Source: Micromonospora nigra (GTDB lineage Bacteria; Actinomycetota; Actinomycetes; Mycobacteriales; Micromonosporaceae). Taken from it: a DNA stretch of 64,000 nucleotides. The notes below the pieces were generated by a model. The model was not told the DNA's origin. It made no database searches and saw nothing but the letters and a program-made list of their open reading frames with translations. Numbering within the stretch: the first letter of the stretch is position 1; the number at the start of each line of letters is the position of its first letter. The stretch is from positions 2,527,501 to 2,591,500 of the forward strand of contig NZ_FMHT01000003.1 in the NCBI RefSeq assembly GCF_900091585.1. Direction: 5' to 3'. A program made the position numbers and the translations under genes. Positions 52,330 to 60,991 of this stretch are shown here, piece after piece.

Positions 52330-52350
52330 CTGTGCCGAATCCTAGCACAG
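52330..52350. promoter_or_regulatory. CTGTGC-N9-GCACAG inverted repeat, candidate operator of the XRE-ImmA operon
   Basis: Six-base arms with a nine-base spacer lie 31 bases upstream of the unknown gene's start. The location fits autoregulation by the XRE domain. Confidence 0.55.
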
Positions 52351-52693
52351 ATGCTTTACTTTCATGCCCAGATTTCCCGATCTCGCGCCTTCCTGCTCAG
52401 CCGTCACCACTCGACGGCACTCGGCAGCTGTGGTCGGATCTCCCGACGGGATCAACGTCCGGGTCAGCGTCGCTGCATGCACAGCGGAGGCGTTGCCACC
52501 GCCTGCTCGTCAACGACAACCTGTTGCCACCAGTCGCCAACAGCAGCGGCGACAGCAACGTGCCGATTCTCTGGATGCCAGCGACGGGCAGAGACGGACG
52601 AACGATCGAGGTCGCGGACGAAGGCAGAGGCGCACGGACGGCCTGCACAGAGCTTGTAAGCGAGGCGTCCGCGCCTCAGAAAGCGACCCCGGC

Positions 52694-52918
52694 TTACCGG
52701 GGAAGCGGGTTGGCGACGTAGACGCCCTTGCCCTGCCGGCCGTCGATCAGCCCTTCGGCCTTGAGCAGGAGCATGGCGGCGCGGATGACGGTGTTGCTGA
52801 CCTTGTAGTGCTCACAGAGGGCGGCGAACGAGGGCAGCTTGTCACCCGGCTTCAACTGACCGGAGCTGACTTGCTCGCGGATATCCCGGACGACCTGTAG
52901 ATAGGCAGCTTCAGACAT
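52694..52918 (-). CDS. GntR-type winged-helix regulator, 74 residues (copy B)
   Basis: Identical in protein sequence to the GntR gene at 43725 to 43949. As both copies are intact, either could repress shared target operators in both units. Confidence 0.88.
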   Translation of the reverse strand: MSEAAYLQVVRDIREQVSSGQLKPGDKLPSFAALCEHYKVSNTVIRAAMLLLKAEGLIDGRQGKGVYVANPLPR

Positions 52919-53136
52919 CGGTGGTGCTCCCAGCTTGGCGGCTGGTGCAAGCAGACCACACCCAAGACCCGACTTACAACGCTATGTGTCGCAGCTGTTG
53001 ACCCTGCGCACATTGCGTCTTAAGTTGCTCGTGGGGCTACTCAGCTTGGCGGCCGAGTCGTCCTGCCGTGGGTGCCCTGTCTCCGGACACGGCTGACCGG
53101 GTGCCCACGGGATCCCCAACGCCGGCGGGAGGCGCG

Positions 53137-53406
53137 ATGACCAGGCCGAACGATGCAACTGATCCGACCGCAGGTTCCGCGCGGGATGCCGGCTACCACC
53201 AGAGTCGGGACAACAGCCGGCGACGCGTGTCCTACGACCAGTACATCTTGGCGGCGGCGCTGACCCTCGCCCGCCGGCACCGGCCCATCTGGTCATGGCA
53301 GCAGTGGCGGCGCATCTGCCGCTGCGGAAGCGACCTACCCTGCCGAAGCCGCCATCCCATCCCGATCAACCGCGGCCACTGGCCGAGCCAGGACGCGCCG
53401 CGATGA
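53137..53406 (+). CDS. Small AICE protein, 89 residues (copy B)
   Basis: Identical to the protein of 44168 to 44437, with the same GGGAGG site and the same four-base overlap to the next gene. Confidence 0.75.
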   Translation: MTRPNDATDPTAGSARDAGYHQSRDNSRRRVSYDQYILAAALTLARRHRPIWSWQQWRRICRCGSDLPCRSRHPIPINRGHWPSQDAPR

Positions 53407-53621
53407 CGACACACCTCCCGGTCACACCGGGCTGGACCTGCGGCGGCTGCGGAGCCGACTGGCCCTGCAAGACCCGCCGACGGGAGCTACGGGCGGAGTA
53501 CGACCGCGCCCCGGTGTCGCTGGCCCTCTACCTGGCCGCCCAACTCGTCGACGCCGCCCAGGACCTGACCCACGTCCCCGCCGGCCACCTGCACCACCGA
53601 TTCCTCGGCTGGACCCGATGA
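53403..53621 (+). CDS. Small Cys-motif AICE protein, 72 residues (copy B)
   Basis: Identical to the protein of 44434 to 44652, with the CGGCGADWPC segment and four-base overlaps at both ends. Confidence 0.75.
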   Translation: MTTHLPVTPGWTCGGCGADWPCKTRRRELRAEYDRAPVSLALYLAAQLVDAAQDLTHVPAGHLHHRFLGWTR

Positions 53622-53791
53622 GCATCCTGCGACACGGCGACGAGAAGTACCACTACAGCGACGGCTCCCACAAGTGGATCCCGCCGGACCCCGACTACGA
53701 CCAGGAGGTCTGGGACGAACAGGTCCGCCAACACAAGCAGGGCCACCTGAGGAACGAACAACCCAAGGTCCGCATCCAACGGCTCGTGTGA
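53618..53791 (+). CDS. Small acidic/aromatic AICE protein, 57 residues (copy B)
   Basis: Identical to the protein of 44649 to 44822. It is the last gene before the right end of unit B. Confidence 0.7.
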   Translation: MSILRHGDEKYHYSDGSHKWIPPDPDYDQEVWDEQVRQHKQGHLRNEQPKVRIQRLV

Positions 53792-53799
53792 CGCCCGCA

Positions 53800-53821
53800 G
53801 TACAGCAGCGAAGTACAGCAA
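53800..53821. promoter_or_regulatory. Pair of GTACAGCA 9-mers, candidate arm site (right, unit B)
   Basis: Copies start at 53800 and 53813, 13 bases apart, as part of the duplicated module. Confidence 0.55.
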
Positions 53822-53904
53822 CCGTGCGACCCGTACCCGACCGAAACGAACGCCAGCAGGCCGGTTGACCTCGGACGACATGCCATCCGACCGGCTCGCC
53901 GAGA

Positions 53905-53948
53905 GTTCGGGACGAAGAGGTCGTCGGCTCGAATCCGGCTACCCCGAC
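53905..53948. other. Right attachment core, att core 3
   Basis: The 44 bases from GTTCGGGACGAAG to ACCCCGAC repeat the tRNA-Pro 3' half, with T for C at 53940 relative to core 2. Similarity to the hairpin and integrase flank of cores 1 and 2 stops here, which marks the right limit of unit B. Confidence 0.88.
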
Positions 53949-53989
53949 GGAGCGCAGGAAAGCACCCCCCCTTGAGCAGGCCGAACTTT

Positions 53990-54055
53990 GCGGCGGCAGA
54001 TCGTTGGAAGCTTGACCAGCGCGGCGGCGTTGACCTGTTCCTCGGTGGCGGCGTG
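53990..54055 (-). pseudogene. Internal fragment of another integrase gene beyond the last att core
   Basis: The minus strand encodes HAATEEQVNAAALVKLPTICRRK, split here by a small deletion. It corresponds to HAATEELVTRNAAALVKLP followed by VRRHRGR in the unit A integrase. It is too short and altered to function. It shows that a further related element once stood next to the same tRNA site and has decayed. Confidence 0.8.
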
Positions 54056-54196
54056 CAGCCGGCCGGTGACACGAACGCTCTGCGTTGAGATCGGCGGCAG
54101 CGCTCCCGGAGGAACGCTGACGCCGACTCGAACTCGCGGTTCCCGCATGGCCGGAACCCCTCAGGACGACGAGAGGCGGTTGGACGGCCAGGGACT

Positions 54197-55120
54197 TCAG
54201 TGAGTCAGGCGCTCCAGGAAGCGCAGGCGTGCCAGATCGCGGGGGCTCGCGCTGAGGTCGGCGTTGATCGGGGTGATACTGATCTTGCCGGCCTGGAGTG
54301 CGCTCCAGTCGCTGCCGGGCGCGGGCGTGCCCGTGGGCCCGCCGAGCGTCAGGGCGTACGTCCCGGGCTGGCCGGGCGCCCCGGTGGTGTTGGTGAAGCC
54401 GAAGCGCAGGTAGCTGTTCGGGTCCATGCGCGTCAAGCTCGTGCCTGCGACCGAGGTGGTTCCGGGATGGTTGATGTTCAAGCCGAGGCCTTCGGGAAGG
54501 AGGGCCCGGCCGCGGGCGTTGCGGGCGAGCGCCGCAACGACGTCACTCGTGTACTCGGCGACCCTGTCCTTGACCGCCACGGGGCTTGTGCCGCCGATGC
54601 TCACGGCGATCGCCGGAACGTCGTTCTCGAGAGCGATGATGGCCGCGGCGACGGTCCCGGAGTGGTTGACGATTGAGCTGTAGTTCCCGCCGGGGTTGAT
54701 CCCGGACACGACGAGGTCGGGTGGTTCACCGTCGAACACGGCGTCGAGGCCGATGAGCACTGCGTCGGAGGGCGTGCCCGTCACGGTCCACACACGGGGT
54801 TCGGGGTTGGCGACGTCCACCGTCGGGTAGGTGATCATCGTTCCGGTGCCGCTCTGGTTCGTCGCAGGGGCGACGACGGTCACGTCGTGGCCGTCGGCGG
54901 CGAGGGCGTCGCGCAGCGCCACGATCAGGGGGGTGCTCGAACCGCCCGGTCCGATCCAGCCGTCGTCGTTGGTGATCAGGATTCGCAGGCGGCGGTCGTC
55001 GGACTGCTGGTCGGGCTGGGGCTGGTGGTTGGGCTGGGCGGCGGCGGTAGCGTCGATCGACGGGACCACAGCGACGGCCAGGGCCAGCACGAGGGGGACG
55101 AAACGACGAGCTGCACGCAA
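54197..55120 (-). CDS. Secreted SurE-like 5'/3'-nucleotidase (acid phosphatase)
   Basis: The protein (about 307 residues from the TTG at 55120) has a Sec signal sequence (VPLVLALAVAVVPSIDATAAA). A SurE fold follows: ILITNDDGWIGPG with the metal Asp pair, VVAPATNQSGTGT, DLVVSGINPGGN, and NHSGTVAAAIIAL. SurE removes phosphate from nucleoside monophosphates; exported forms occur in actinobacteria and may scavenge phosphate. The TTG is favoured by the AGAGGAG site six bases upstream; an in-frame ATG at 55144 would place that site inside the gene. It is the first clearly chromosomal gene right of the island. Confidence 0.87.
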   Translation of the reverse strand: MRAARRFVPLVLALAVAVVPSIDATAAAQPNHQPQPDQQSDDRRLRILITNDDGWIGPGGSSTPLIVALRDALAADGHDVTVVAPATNQSGTGTMITYPTVDVANPEPRVWTVTGTPSDAVLIGLDAVFDGEPPDLVVSGINPGGNYSSIVNHSGTVAAAIIALENDVPAIAVSIGGTSPVAVKDRVAEYTSDVVAALARNARGRALLPEGLGLNINHPGTTSVAGTSLTRMDPNSYLRFGFTNTTGAPGQPGTYALTLGGPTGTPAPGSDWSALQAGKISITPINADLSASPRDLARLRFLERLTH

Positions 55121-55388
55121 GGCAACTCCTCTCTGAGATTCCAAGCGGGACCGGATATCGCGGTTTCATGCCGGGAGGGCGTGGGCCTGACGGGAGCAGA
55201 CGCGGATTCCGCGGCGTACGCGATGGTCGACTGTCGATTGTAGACACAGGCGGGATTCGCTGTGCTCCGCTGCCGGTTGGCAAGGTCGCGCTGCCGGTTG
55301 GCATGGTCGCGGAGGGTGTGCACCACCGCAGTTCCCGAGCTGTGCCGCCCTCGGGGGAAGGCAACACAACCGGTGCGCCCCCGCCCGG

Positions 55389-55862
55389 TCAGTCGTGCTG
55401 TTCGCCGCGTTCGATCTCGGCGAATGCCGCCGCCAGGAACGGATCCAGCGCCGCCCGTGTCTGAGCGAGCAGGTCGGCGACGAGCAGTGGGCCGTGCCGG
55501 GCGATCGCGGCCGGGTCAGGTGGGCTGTCATCGGCGTCCGGGTCGTACACGCCGAGCGCACCGGCCAGCAGCACCAGCACCACGTGCGGGTCCACGTCGG
55601 GCTGCCAGCGGGCAGCCGAGCGGACGCAGCGCTCCAGCACCTGCCTGACGTCATCGCCGTCGAGGCCGTCCGGGTGGCCGGTTTCGAGCAGCCGCCGGAC
55701 CACTCCGCCGAGCACCAGGCCGGACCGGTCGGCCGCCGCGAGCCGCGCCACCGCCGGGGCGTACGCCTCGGGGTTCTCGGTCTGGGCGGCGGTGACCGCC
55801 TCGACGGCCGCGACGGCGATCTCGCGGGCGGGTGCGGGCAGGTGTCGCCAGGTCGTGCTCAT
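55389..55862 (-). CDS. Unknown helical protein, 157 residues
   Basis: The product starts MSTTWRHLPAPAREIAVAAVEAVTAAQTENPEAYAPAV and is predicted to be almost all helical, with VLGGVVRRLLETGHPDGLDGDDVRQVLERCVRS and LVLLAGALGVYDPD. It ends in an acidic helix. I do not recognise a family, although the pattern is like uncharacterised Micromonospora/Streptomyces proteins. The ATG at 55862 follows GGGAGCG. It has no obvious operon partner. Confidence 0.65.
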   Translation of the reverse strand: MSTTWRHLPAPAREIAVAAVEAVTAAQTENPEAYAPAVARLAAADRSGLVLGGVVRRLLETGHPDGLDGDDVRQVLERCVRSAARWQPDVDPHVVLVLLAGALGVYDPDADDSPPDPAAIARHGPLLVADLLAQTRAALDPFLAAAFAEIERGEQHD

Positions 55863-55926
55863 CGCTCCCAGCATTGCAGACCCGCCGGATCGGTGCCGGC
55901 CCCGTGGCGGGGCCGGCACCGGAAGC

Positions 55927-56382
55927 TCAGCAGGACGTGTAGCTGCCGCGGCTGCCCCAGGAGCAGGAGTCGATCAGCGTGCCGGACGCGTTGCGCAGGT
56001 ACGCCTTGTCGCCGGTGTTGTTCCAGATGTACGCCGACGAGCCCCAGTAGCGGTGGGTCGAGGTGTTGGTGCCCCTGCCGGTGTGGATGACGACGCTCTT
56101 GCCGGGGGCCAGCTTGACGTCGGTGGAGAACCGGTAGACGTGGTTGGCCTTGTCGCGCAGGGTCCACGACTTCAGGTTGATGGTGCGGGTGCGCCGGTTG
56201 GTCAGCTTCACGTACTCGGCGTTGAGGCTGGTGTTCGACCGCGTGTCCGTGCCGGGCGAGTTGTAGTAGACCTTGGTGATCTGGATGGCCGGGGTTGCGG
56301 CCTGGGCGGGGCCCGCCGTGGCCAGCGCGCCGCCGGCCCCGACGACGAGCGCGACCGCGAATCCGATCAGCCTGTTCCTCAT
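55927..56382 (-). CDS. Secreted lamin-tail-domain (LTD) protein
   Basis: The 151-residue protein has a Sec signal peptide (MRNRLIGFAVALVVGAGGALATAGPAQAA) that ends at about residue 29. One lamin tail domain follows: IQITKVYYNSPG, NAEYVKLTNRRTRTINLKSWTLRDKANHVYRF, GKSVVIHTGRG, and AYIWNNTGDKAYLRNASGTLIDSCSW. Bacterial LTD domains are immunoglobulin-like and often stand at the end of secreted nucleases or as single domains; their binding partner is unknown. Two Cys near the C terminus may form a disulfide. Confidence 0.9.
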   Translation of the reverse strand: MRNRLIGFAVALVVGAGGALATAGPAQAATPAIQITKVYYNSPGTDTRSNTSLNAEYVKLTNRRTRTINLKSWTLRDKANHVYRFSTDVKLAPGKSVVIHTGRGTNTSTHRYWGSSAYIWNNTGDKAYLRNASGTLIDSCSWGSRGSYTSC

Positions 56383-56808
56383 GTGTGACCCCCACTGGAA
56401 GCGCCGGACGCCGGCGCGACGAGCCGTGCCCACGCACGGCCGGCCGAGGCTATCCACGCCGTCGCGTGGTCGGAATCGGCCACGCGCGCGCTGCGGGCGA
56501 ATGTGCCCGGCCGAACGATCATGCGCGGCCGTAAGGTCACGGACGGTGGCCCGACAAACGCGGATGGCGGCCGGACGGTGTCGCGGAGCCGCCCGAATCC
56601 GCCCCGGCGACGACCGGCGGGAGTCGTCCGCTCACCGTCCGGCCGGCCCGCTGCCGCCGGCCGGATCAGTGGCCGCAGGTCAGGCCGGCGGGCGACCCAC
56701 AGGCTGCGTCCACACCCTGTGGATGAAACATGTGTACGAACACAGCCGGGCACCAGCCACGCTGAGTACGCTTGATCGGCGAGTTTCCCCTAGCCGACCT
56801 GGAACGAC
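56383..56808. other. 426-bp divergent intergenic region
   Basis: The region separates the LTD and GGDEF genes. It has no gene-like frame. An AT-richer section at 56715 to 56790 (CATGTGTACGAACACAGC, TTGATCGGCGAGTTTCCCC) is the likely promoter zone for the rightward gene. No stable hairpin stands out. Confidence 0.45.
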
Positions 56809-58236
56809 GTGCGAGTGGATCACCAGCGAGTCATCCGTGACGTCACGGTCCGCCTGTCCATGGCGTCGACCGTCGTCGAGGCGTGCCAGTGGACCGTCGC
56901 CGCGCTCGCCCGACACACCCCGGCGACGATCTCGGTGCTGTTGGACGTGCACGACCGGCTGCGCTGTGTGGCCGCGACCGGGTCCTGGCAGGTGTTCGCC
57001 ACCGTTCCACCGAAGGCGGGGATCGTCGGTCGGGTGCACGCCTCCGGGCAGTCCGCCGTCGTCCACGACGTCACCGCCGACCCCGACTACATCCCGGTAC
57101 GCCCGGACGTCACCGCCGAGGTGTGTGTACCGGTCGCGGCCCCGGCGGGCCGGCCGGTGGGGGTGCTGGACCTCCAGTGGGGCGACCCGACCGGGCCGGA
57201 GCCGTGGCGGGGCACGGCCGAGCGGGTGGCCGCCCTGCTGGGGGCCCGGATCGCGGAGCTGGGCGGGCCACCGGCGGAGAGTCGCAGCGAGAAGCTGCTG
57301 CGGCATGCCGCCGCGATGACCGACGCGCCGACGCGGTGGGACCTGATGACCGCGGCGATCAGCGCTGCCCGGGACGTGTCGACCCTCTCCGCCGCCGTGC
57401 TGGTGCTCGCCGGCCGTCAGGGGCCCCGGCTGGGTGCCCCCACGGTGGCTCCGGGTGATCTGGAGTCACGGGTCCGGGCGGAACTGGCCGCGGCGGATCC
57501 GGCGGTGTTGGGCCGGCTGATCGCCCGCGCCCACCGGTACGGGGCGGGCTACACGTTGGGCGAGCCGGGCCACCCGCCGACCGACGACCACGAGCCGCTG
57601 GTCCGGGCGGGGGTGTGCACCCTGGTGGCGGTGCCGGTGGGGCCGCCGGACAGCGGTGGCGTGCTGCTGGTCGCCGACGAGCGGCTGCTGCGTCCCGACC
57701 CGACCACCGTCAACCTGATGGAGTTGCTGGCCAGCCAGGCGTGGAACTGCCTGGACCGGCTGCGTGCCCTGGCCCGGCTGCGCGAGCAGGCCGCCTCCGA
57801 CCCGCTGACGGGGCTGCGGCACACGGGGCCGTTCGGCCAGCGGATCGCCGCCGCCACCCCGGGGCGTACGGCGCTGCTGGCGATCGACGTCGACGGGTTC
57901 AAGTCGGTCAACGACACGTACGGTCACCAGGCCGGCGACCGGGTGCTGGTCGGGCTGGCGCGGGCCCTGGAGGGGGCGCTGCGGCAGGGCGACGAGCTGT
58001 ACCGGATCGGCGGCGACGAGTTCGTCGCGGTGATCGAGGTGGGTCTCCCGGAGGAGGCGGTCGGCATCGCCGAGCGCCTCACCGAGGCGGCCCGGCGCAC
58101 CGGTCGCACCATCAGCGTCGGCGTGGCCCTGGCCGGTCCGGCCGAATCCGCGGAGGCGACGCTGCGCCGCGCCGACCAGGCCCTGTACGCCGTTAAGCGT
58201 CGGGGGCGGGACGGCGTCCACCTGGCCGCGTCCTGA
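56809..58236 (+). CDS. GAF-GGDEF diguanylate cyclase
   Basis: The 475-residue protein has two GAF-like sensor domains (about residues 15 to 155 and 180 to 325). A GGDEF domain follows, with the active site GGDEF at 401 to 405 and the inhibitory RxxD motif RQGD at 392 to 395, both intact. DPLTGLRHTGPF marks the domain start. It should convert two GTP to cyclic di-GMP under control of a small ligand or redox signal, with product inhibition. It is cytoplasmic and has no EAL domain. The GTG start opens the first GAF domain; no operon partner is present. Confidence 0.93.
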   Translation: MRVDHQRVIRDVTVRLSMASTVVEACQWTVAALARHTPATISVLLDVHDRLRCVAATGSWQVFATVPPKAGIVGRVHASGQSAVVHDVTADPDYIPVRPDVTAEVCVPVAAPAGRPVGVLDLQWGDPTGPEPWRGTAERVAALLGARIAELGGPPAESRSEKLLRHAAAMTDAPTRWDLMTAAISAARDVSTLSAAVLVLAGRQGPRLGAPTVAPGDLESRVRAELAAADPAVLGRLIARAHRYGAGYTLGEPGHPPTDDHEPLVRAGVCTLVAVPVGPPDSGGVLLVADERLLRPDPTTVNLMELLASQAWNCLDRLRALARLREQAASDPLTGLRHTGPFGQRIAAATPGRTALLAIDVDGFKSVNDTYGHQAGDRVLVGLARALEGALRQGDELYRIGGDEFVAVIEVGLPEEAVGIAERLTEAARRTGRTISVGVALAGPAESAEATLRRADQALYAVKRRGRDGVHLAAS

Positions 58237-58435
58237 CCCGGCCGCGTCCTGACCTGACCCTCGCCCGGCCCACGGGTTGCCGCATACGGCGGTATCACGG
58301 CCGCCTGACACCGCGACCTGCCGCATGTCGCCGGCGCGCAGACGGGGTCGCCAGCGCGCGGACGGGGGCGGCGACCGAGGCGGACCGGGAACGGGGGCCA
58401 GGACGCATGTCGGGGGCCGGGGCGGGGCCGGTACC

Positions 58436-59497
58436 TCAGCGGCGAGAGAGTTCTCTGGCGAGCAGTTCGGCGATCTGGGCGGTGTTCAGGGCGGCGCCCT
58501 TGCGGAGGTTGTCGCCCGTGATGAACAGGTCGAGCGCGCGGGGGTCGTCGAGGGCGCGGCGGATCCGGCCCACCCAGGAGGGATCGGTGCCGACCGCGTC
58601 GATGGGCATGGGGAACTCGCCAGCGGTGGGGTCGTCGACCAGGATCACCCCGGGGGCGTTGCGCAGCACCTCGCGGGCTTCCTCGGCGTCGACCTCGGTG
58701 GCGAAGACGGCGTGCACCGCGACCGAGTGACCGGTGACCACCGGCACGCGGACGCAGGTGGCGGAGACCTTCAGGTCGGGCAGGCCGAGGATCTTGCGCG
58801 ACTCGTTGCGCATCTTCATCTCCTCGGACGACCAGCCGTCGTCGGCGAGTCCACCGGCCCAGGGCACCACGTTGAGTGCCAGCGGGGCCGGGAACGGACC
58901 CAGCTCGTCGCCGACCGCCTGCCGCACGTCACCGGCGCGGGAGCCGAGCATCCGGTCACCGGCGACCCTGGTGAGCTGGGCGTGCAGGGCGTCCGCGCCG
59001 CCCTGCCCCACGCCGGAGGCCGCCTGGTAGGAGGCGAGCACCAGCTCGCGCAGCCCGTACTCGCGGTGCAGTGGGGCGACCGCGACGATCATCGCCAGGG
59101 TGGTGCAGTTCCCGTTGGCGATGATGCCGCGCGGGCGGTTGCGTACCTCGTCGGGGTTGATCTCGGTGACGACCAGCGGGACGTCGCGTTCCATCCGGAA
59201 GGCGCCGGAGTTGTCGACCACGATCGCGCCCCGCTCGACGGCGACCGGTGCCCACCGGGCGGAGACCTCGTCGGGCACGTCGAACATGGCCACGTCGACG
59301 CCGTCGAGGGCCTCCGGGGTGAGCGCCCGGACGGTCAGCTCCTCGCCCCGGCAGCGCACCCGCCGCCCCACCGAGCGCTCGGAGGCGAACAGCCGGATCT
59401 CGCCCCAGACGTTGCGCCGCCCGGTGAGCAGCTCGCACATGACGGTGCCGACGGCTCCGGTCGCTCCGACCACGGCCAGGGTGGGCAGCGACGGCAC
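58436..59497 (-). CDS. asd: Aspartate-semialdehyde dehydrogenase
   Basis: The 353-residue protein has the NADP-binding start LAVVGATGAVGTVM, the catalytic Cys in NGNCTTLAM, and the substrate segment TCVRVPVVTGHSVAVHAVF with the catalytic His. It reduces aspartyl phosphate to aspartate semialdehyde in the lysine, methionine, threonine and diaminopimelate pathway. The GTG start lies five bases after the lysC stop, so the two form an operon in the order lysC-asd. The same pair stands beside leuA in M. tuberculosis. Confidence 0.96.
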   Translation of the reverse strand: MPSLPTLAVVGATGAVGTVMCELLTGRRNVWGEIRLFASERSVGRRVRCRGEELTVRALTPEALDGVDVAMFDVPDEVSARWAPVAVERGAIVVDNSGAFRMERDVPLVVTEINPDEVRNRPRGIIANGNCTTLAMIVAVAPLHREYGLRELVLASYQAASGVGQGGADALHAQLTRVAGDRMLGSRAGDVRQAVGDELGPFPAPLALNVVPWAGGLADDGWSSEEMKMRNESRKILGLPDLKVSATCVRVPVVTGHSVAVHAVFATEVDAEEAREVLRNAPGVILVDDPTAGEFPMPIDAVGTDPSWVGRIRRALDDPRALDLFITGDNLRKGAALNTAQIAELLARELSRR

Positions 59498-59502
59498 GCG
59501 GG

Positions 59503-60768
59503 CTACCGCCCGGTCCCCGCGTACACCACGGCTTCGGTGTCGCCACCCAGGTCGAACGCCTCGTGGATGGCGCGGACGGCGGCGTCGAGGTCGGTGTCCC
59601 GGCAGACCACGGAGACCCGGATCTCGGAGGTGGAGATCATCTCGATGTTCACGCCGGCGGCGCCGAGCGCGGCGAAGAAGCCGGCGGCCACGCCCGGGTG
59701 GGAGCGCATGCCGGCGCCGATCAGCGACACCTTGCCGACGTGGTCGTCGTAGAGCAGACCCTTGAACTGGACCGACTCCTGGATCCTGCTGAGCGCGGCC
59801 ATCGCGACGGGCCCGTCGGTCTTGGGCAGGGTGAAGGAGATGTCCGTGCGGCCCGTGCCCTCGGTGGAGACGTTCTGCACGATCATGTCGATGTTGATCT
59901 CCGCGCCCGCGACGGTGTCGAAGATCTTCGCGGCGGCGCCCGGCTCGTCGGGCACCCCGACGATCGTGATCTTGGCCTCGCTGCGGTCGTGGGCGACCCC
60001 GGTGATCAGTGCCTGTTCCACGCTGAGGTCCTCCATCGATCCGGTGACCAGGGTGCCGGTGTTGGTCGAGTATGACGAACGGACGTGGATCGGCAACCCC
60101 GCGCGCCGCGCGTACTCCACGCTGCGCAGGTGAAGCACCTTCGCGCCGCAGGCGGCCAGCTCCAGCGTCTCCTCGTAGGTGATCTGCGTGATGTGCCGGG
60201 CGTTGGGGACGATCCGCGGGTCGGCGGTGAAGATGCCGTCCACGTCGGTGTAGATCTCGCAGACGTCCGCGCTCAGCGCGGCGGCCAGCGCCACCGCCGT
60301 GGTGTCCGACCCGCCCCGACCGAGGGTGGTGACGTCCTTGGTGTCCTGGGAGACACCCTGGAAGCCGGCCACGATCACCACCGCGCCCTCGTCGAGCGCG
60401 CCCTTGAGGCGGCCCGGGGTCACGTCGATGATCCGCGCCTTGCCGTGCACCGAGGTGGTGATCACGCCAGCCTGCGAGCCGGTGAACGAGCGGGCCTCGT
60501 ACCCCAGGTTGTGGATGGCCATGGCGAGCAGCGCCATGGAGATCCGCTCCCCGGCGGTGAGCAGCATGTCCAGCTCGCGGCCCGGCGGCAGCGGGCTGAC
60601 CTGGTTGGCCAGGTCGAGCAGCTCGTCGGTGGTGTCACCCATCGCGGAGACCACCACCACCACGTCGTCGCCGGCCTTGCGGGCGGCGACGATCCGTTCG
60701 GCCACGCGCTTGATCCGCTCGGCGTTGGCGACGGAGGACCCCCCGTACTTCTGCACCACGAGTGCCAC
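59503..60768 (-). CDS. lysC: Aspartokinase
   Basis: The 421-residue protein opens with [17 protein letters not shown], contains [16 protein letters not shown] and [18 protein letters not shown] in the kinase domain, and ends with two ACT domains ([18 protein letters not shown] and [22 protein letters not shown]) that bind lysine and/or threonine. It phosphorylates aspartate, the first step to lysine, threonine and methionine. Related actinobacteria start a separate beta subunit inside this gene; I could not identify a clear internal start. It leads the lysC-asd operon. Confidence 0.97.
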   Translation of the reverse strand: MALVVQKYGGSSVANAERIKRVAERIVAARKAGDDVVVVVSAMGDTTDELLDLANQVSPLPPGRELDMLLTAGERISMALLAMAIHNLGYEARSFTGSQAGVITTSVHGKARIIDVTPGRLKGALDEGAVVIVAGFQGVSQDTKDVTTLGRGGSDTTAVALAAALSADVCEIYTDVDGIFTADPRIVPNARHITQITYEETLELAACGAKVLHLRSVEYARRAGLPIHVRSSYSTNTGTLVTGSMEDLSVEQALITGVAHDRSEAKITIVGVPDEPGAAAKIFDTVAGAEINIDMIVQNVSTEGTGRTDISFTLPKTDGPVAMAALSRIQESVQFKGLLYDDHVGKVSLIGAGMRSHPGVAAGFFAALGAAGVNIEMISTSEIRVSVVCRDTDLDAAVRAIHEAFDLGGDTEAVVYAGTGR

Positions 60769-60991
60769 GACGGTGCGCTCCCTCCCGGTTGCCCTGAGCG
60801 TGCCGACGCCGCCGGCACCGGGGCCGGCGGCGCGGGTCAGACGACCTCAGGGTATCGGTCCCGCTTGACCGCCGGGTCAGCAGATCCCACGATCCGGCCC
60901 CGGCCAAGCGGCGCGGGTGACGCGCGACACGCCGGGGACGGCAGCCGCTCGGAGGTGCCGCCGAGCCACCGGACGTGGCGAGAATGGCCGG

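Larger units (their letters stand above)
44936..53948. mobile_element. CIME-like unit B of the tRNA-Pro island
   Basis: This unit has att cores at both ends (44936 and 53905), the same arm sites and the same right-end module as unit A, but no int, xis or rep beyond a C-terminal scrap of int. That is the structure of a cis-mobilisable element, which could move only with help from a related element. Its cargo is a barstar gene, two insertion sequences, a HigB-HigA-SecB-like operon and an XRE/ImmA pair. It sits head to tail with unit A. Confidence 0.82.
52645..53948. repeat. 1.3-kb duplicated right-end module, copy B
   Basis: This is the second copy of 43676 to 44979, at a constant offset of 8969 with a single T for C at 53940. 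The preceding 250 bases (52390 to 52640) hold no convincing gene. Such identity at two ends of adjacent elements suggests recent duplication or gene conversion. Confidence 0.92.

Noticed and set aside
52397..52648. Short leftward frame between the XRE-ImmA operon and the duplicated module
   Set aside because: It shows no protein-like pattern and overlaps other open frames; the interval is better described as non-coding.
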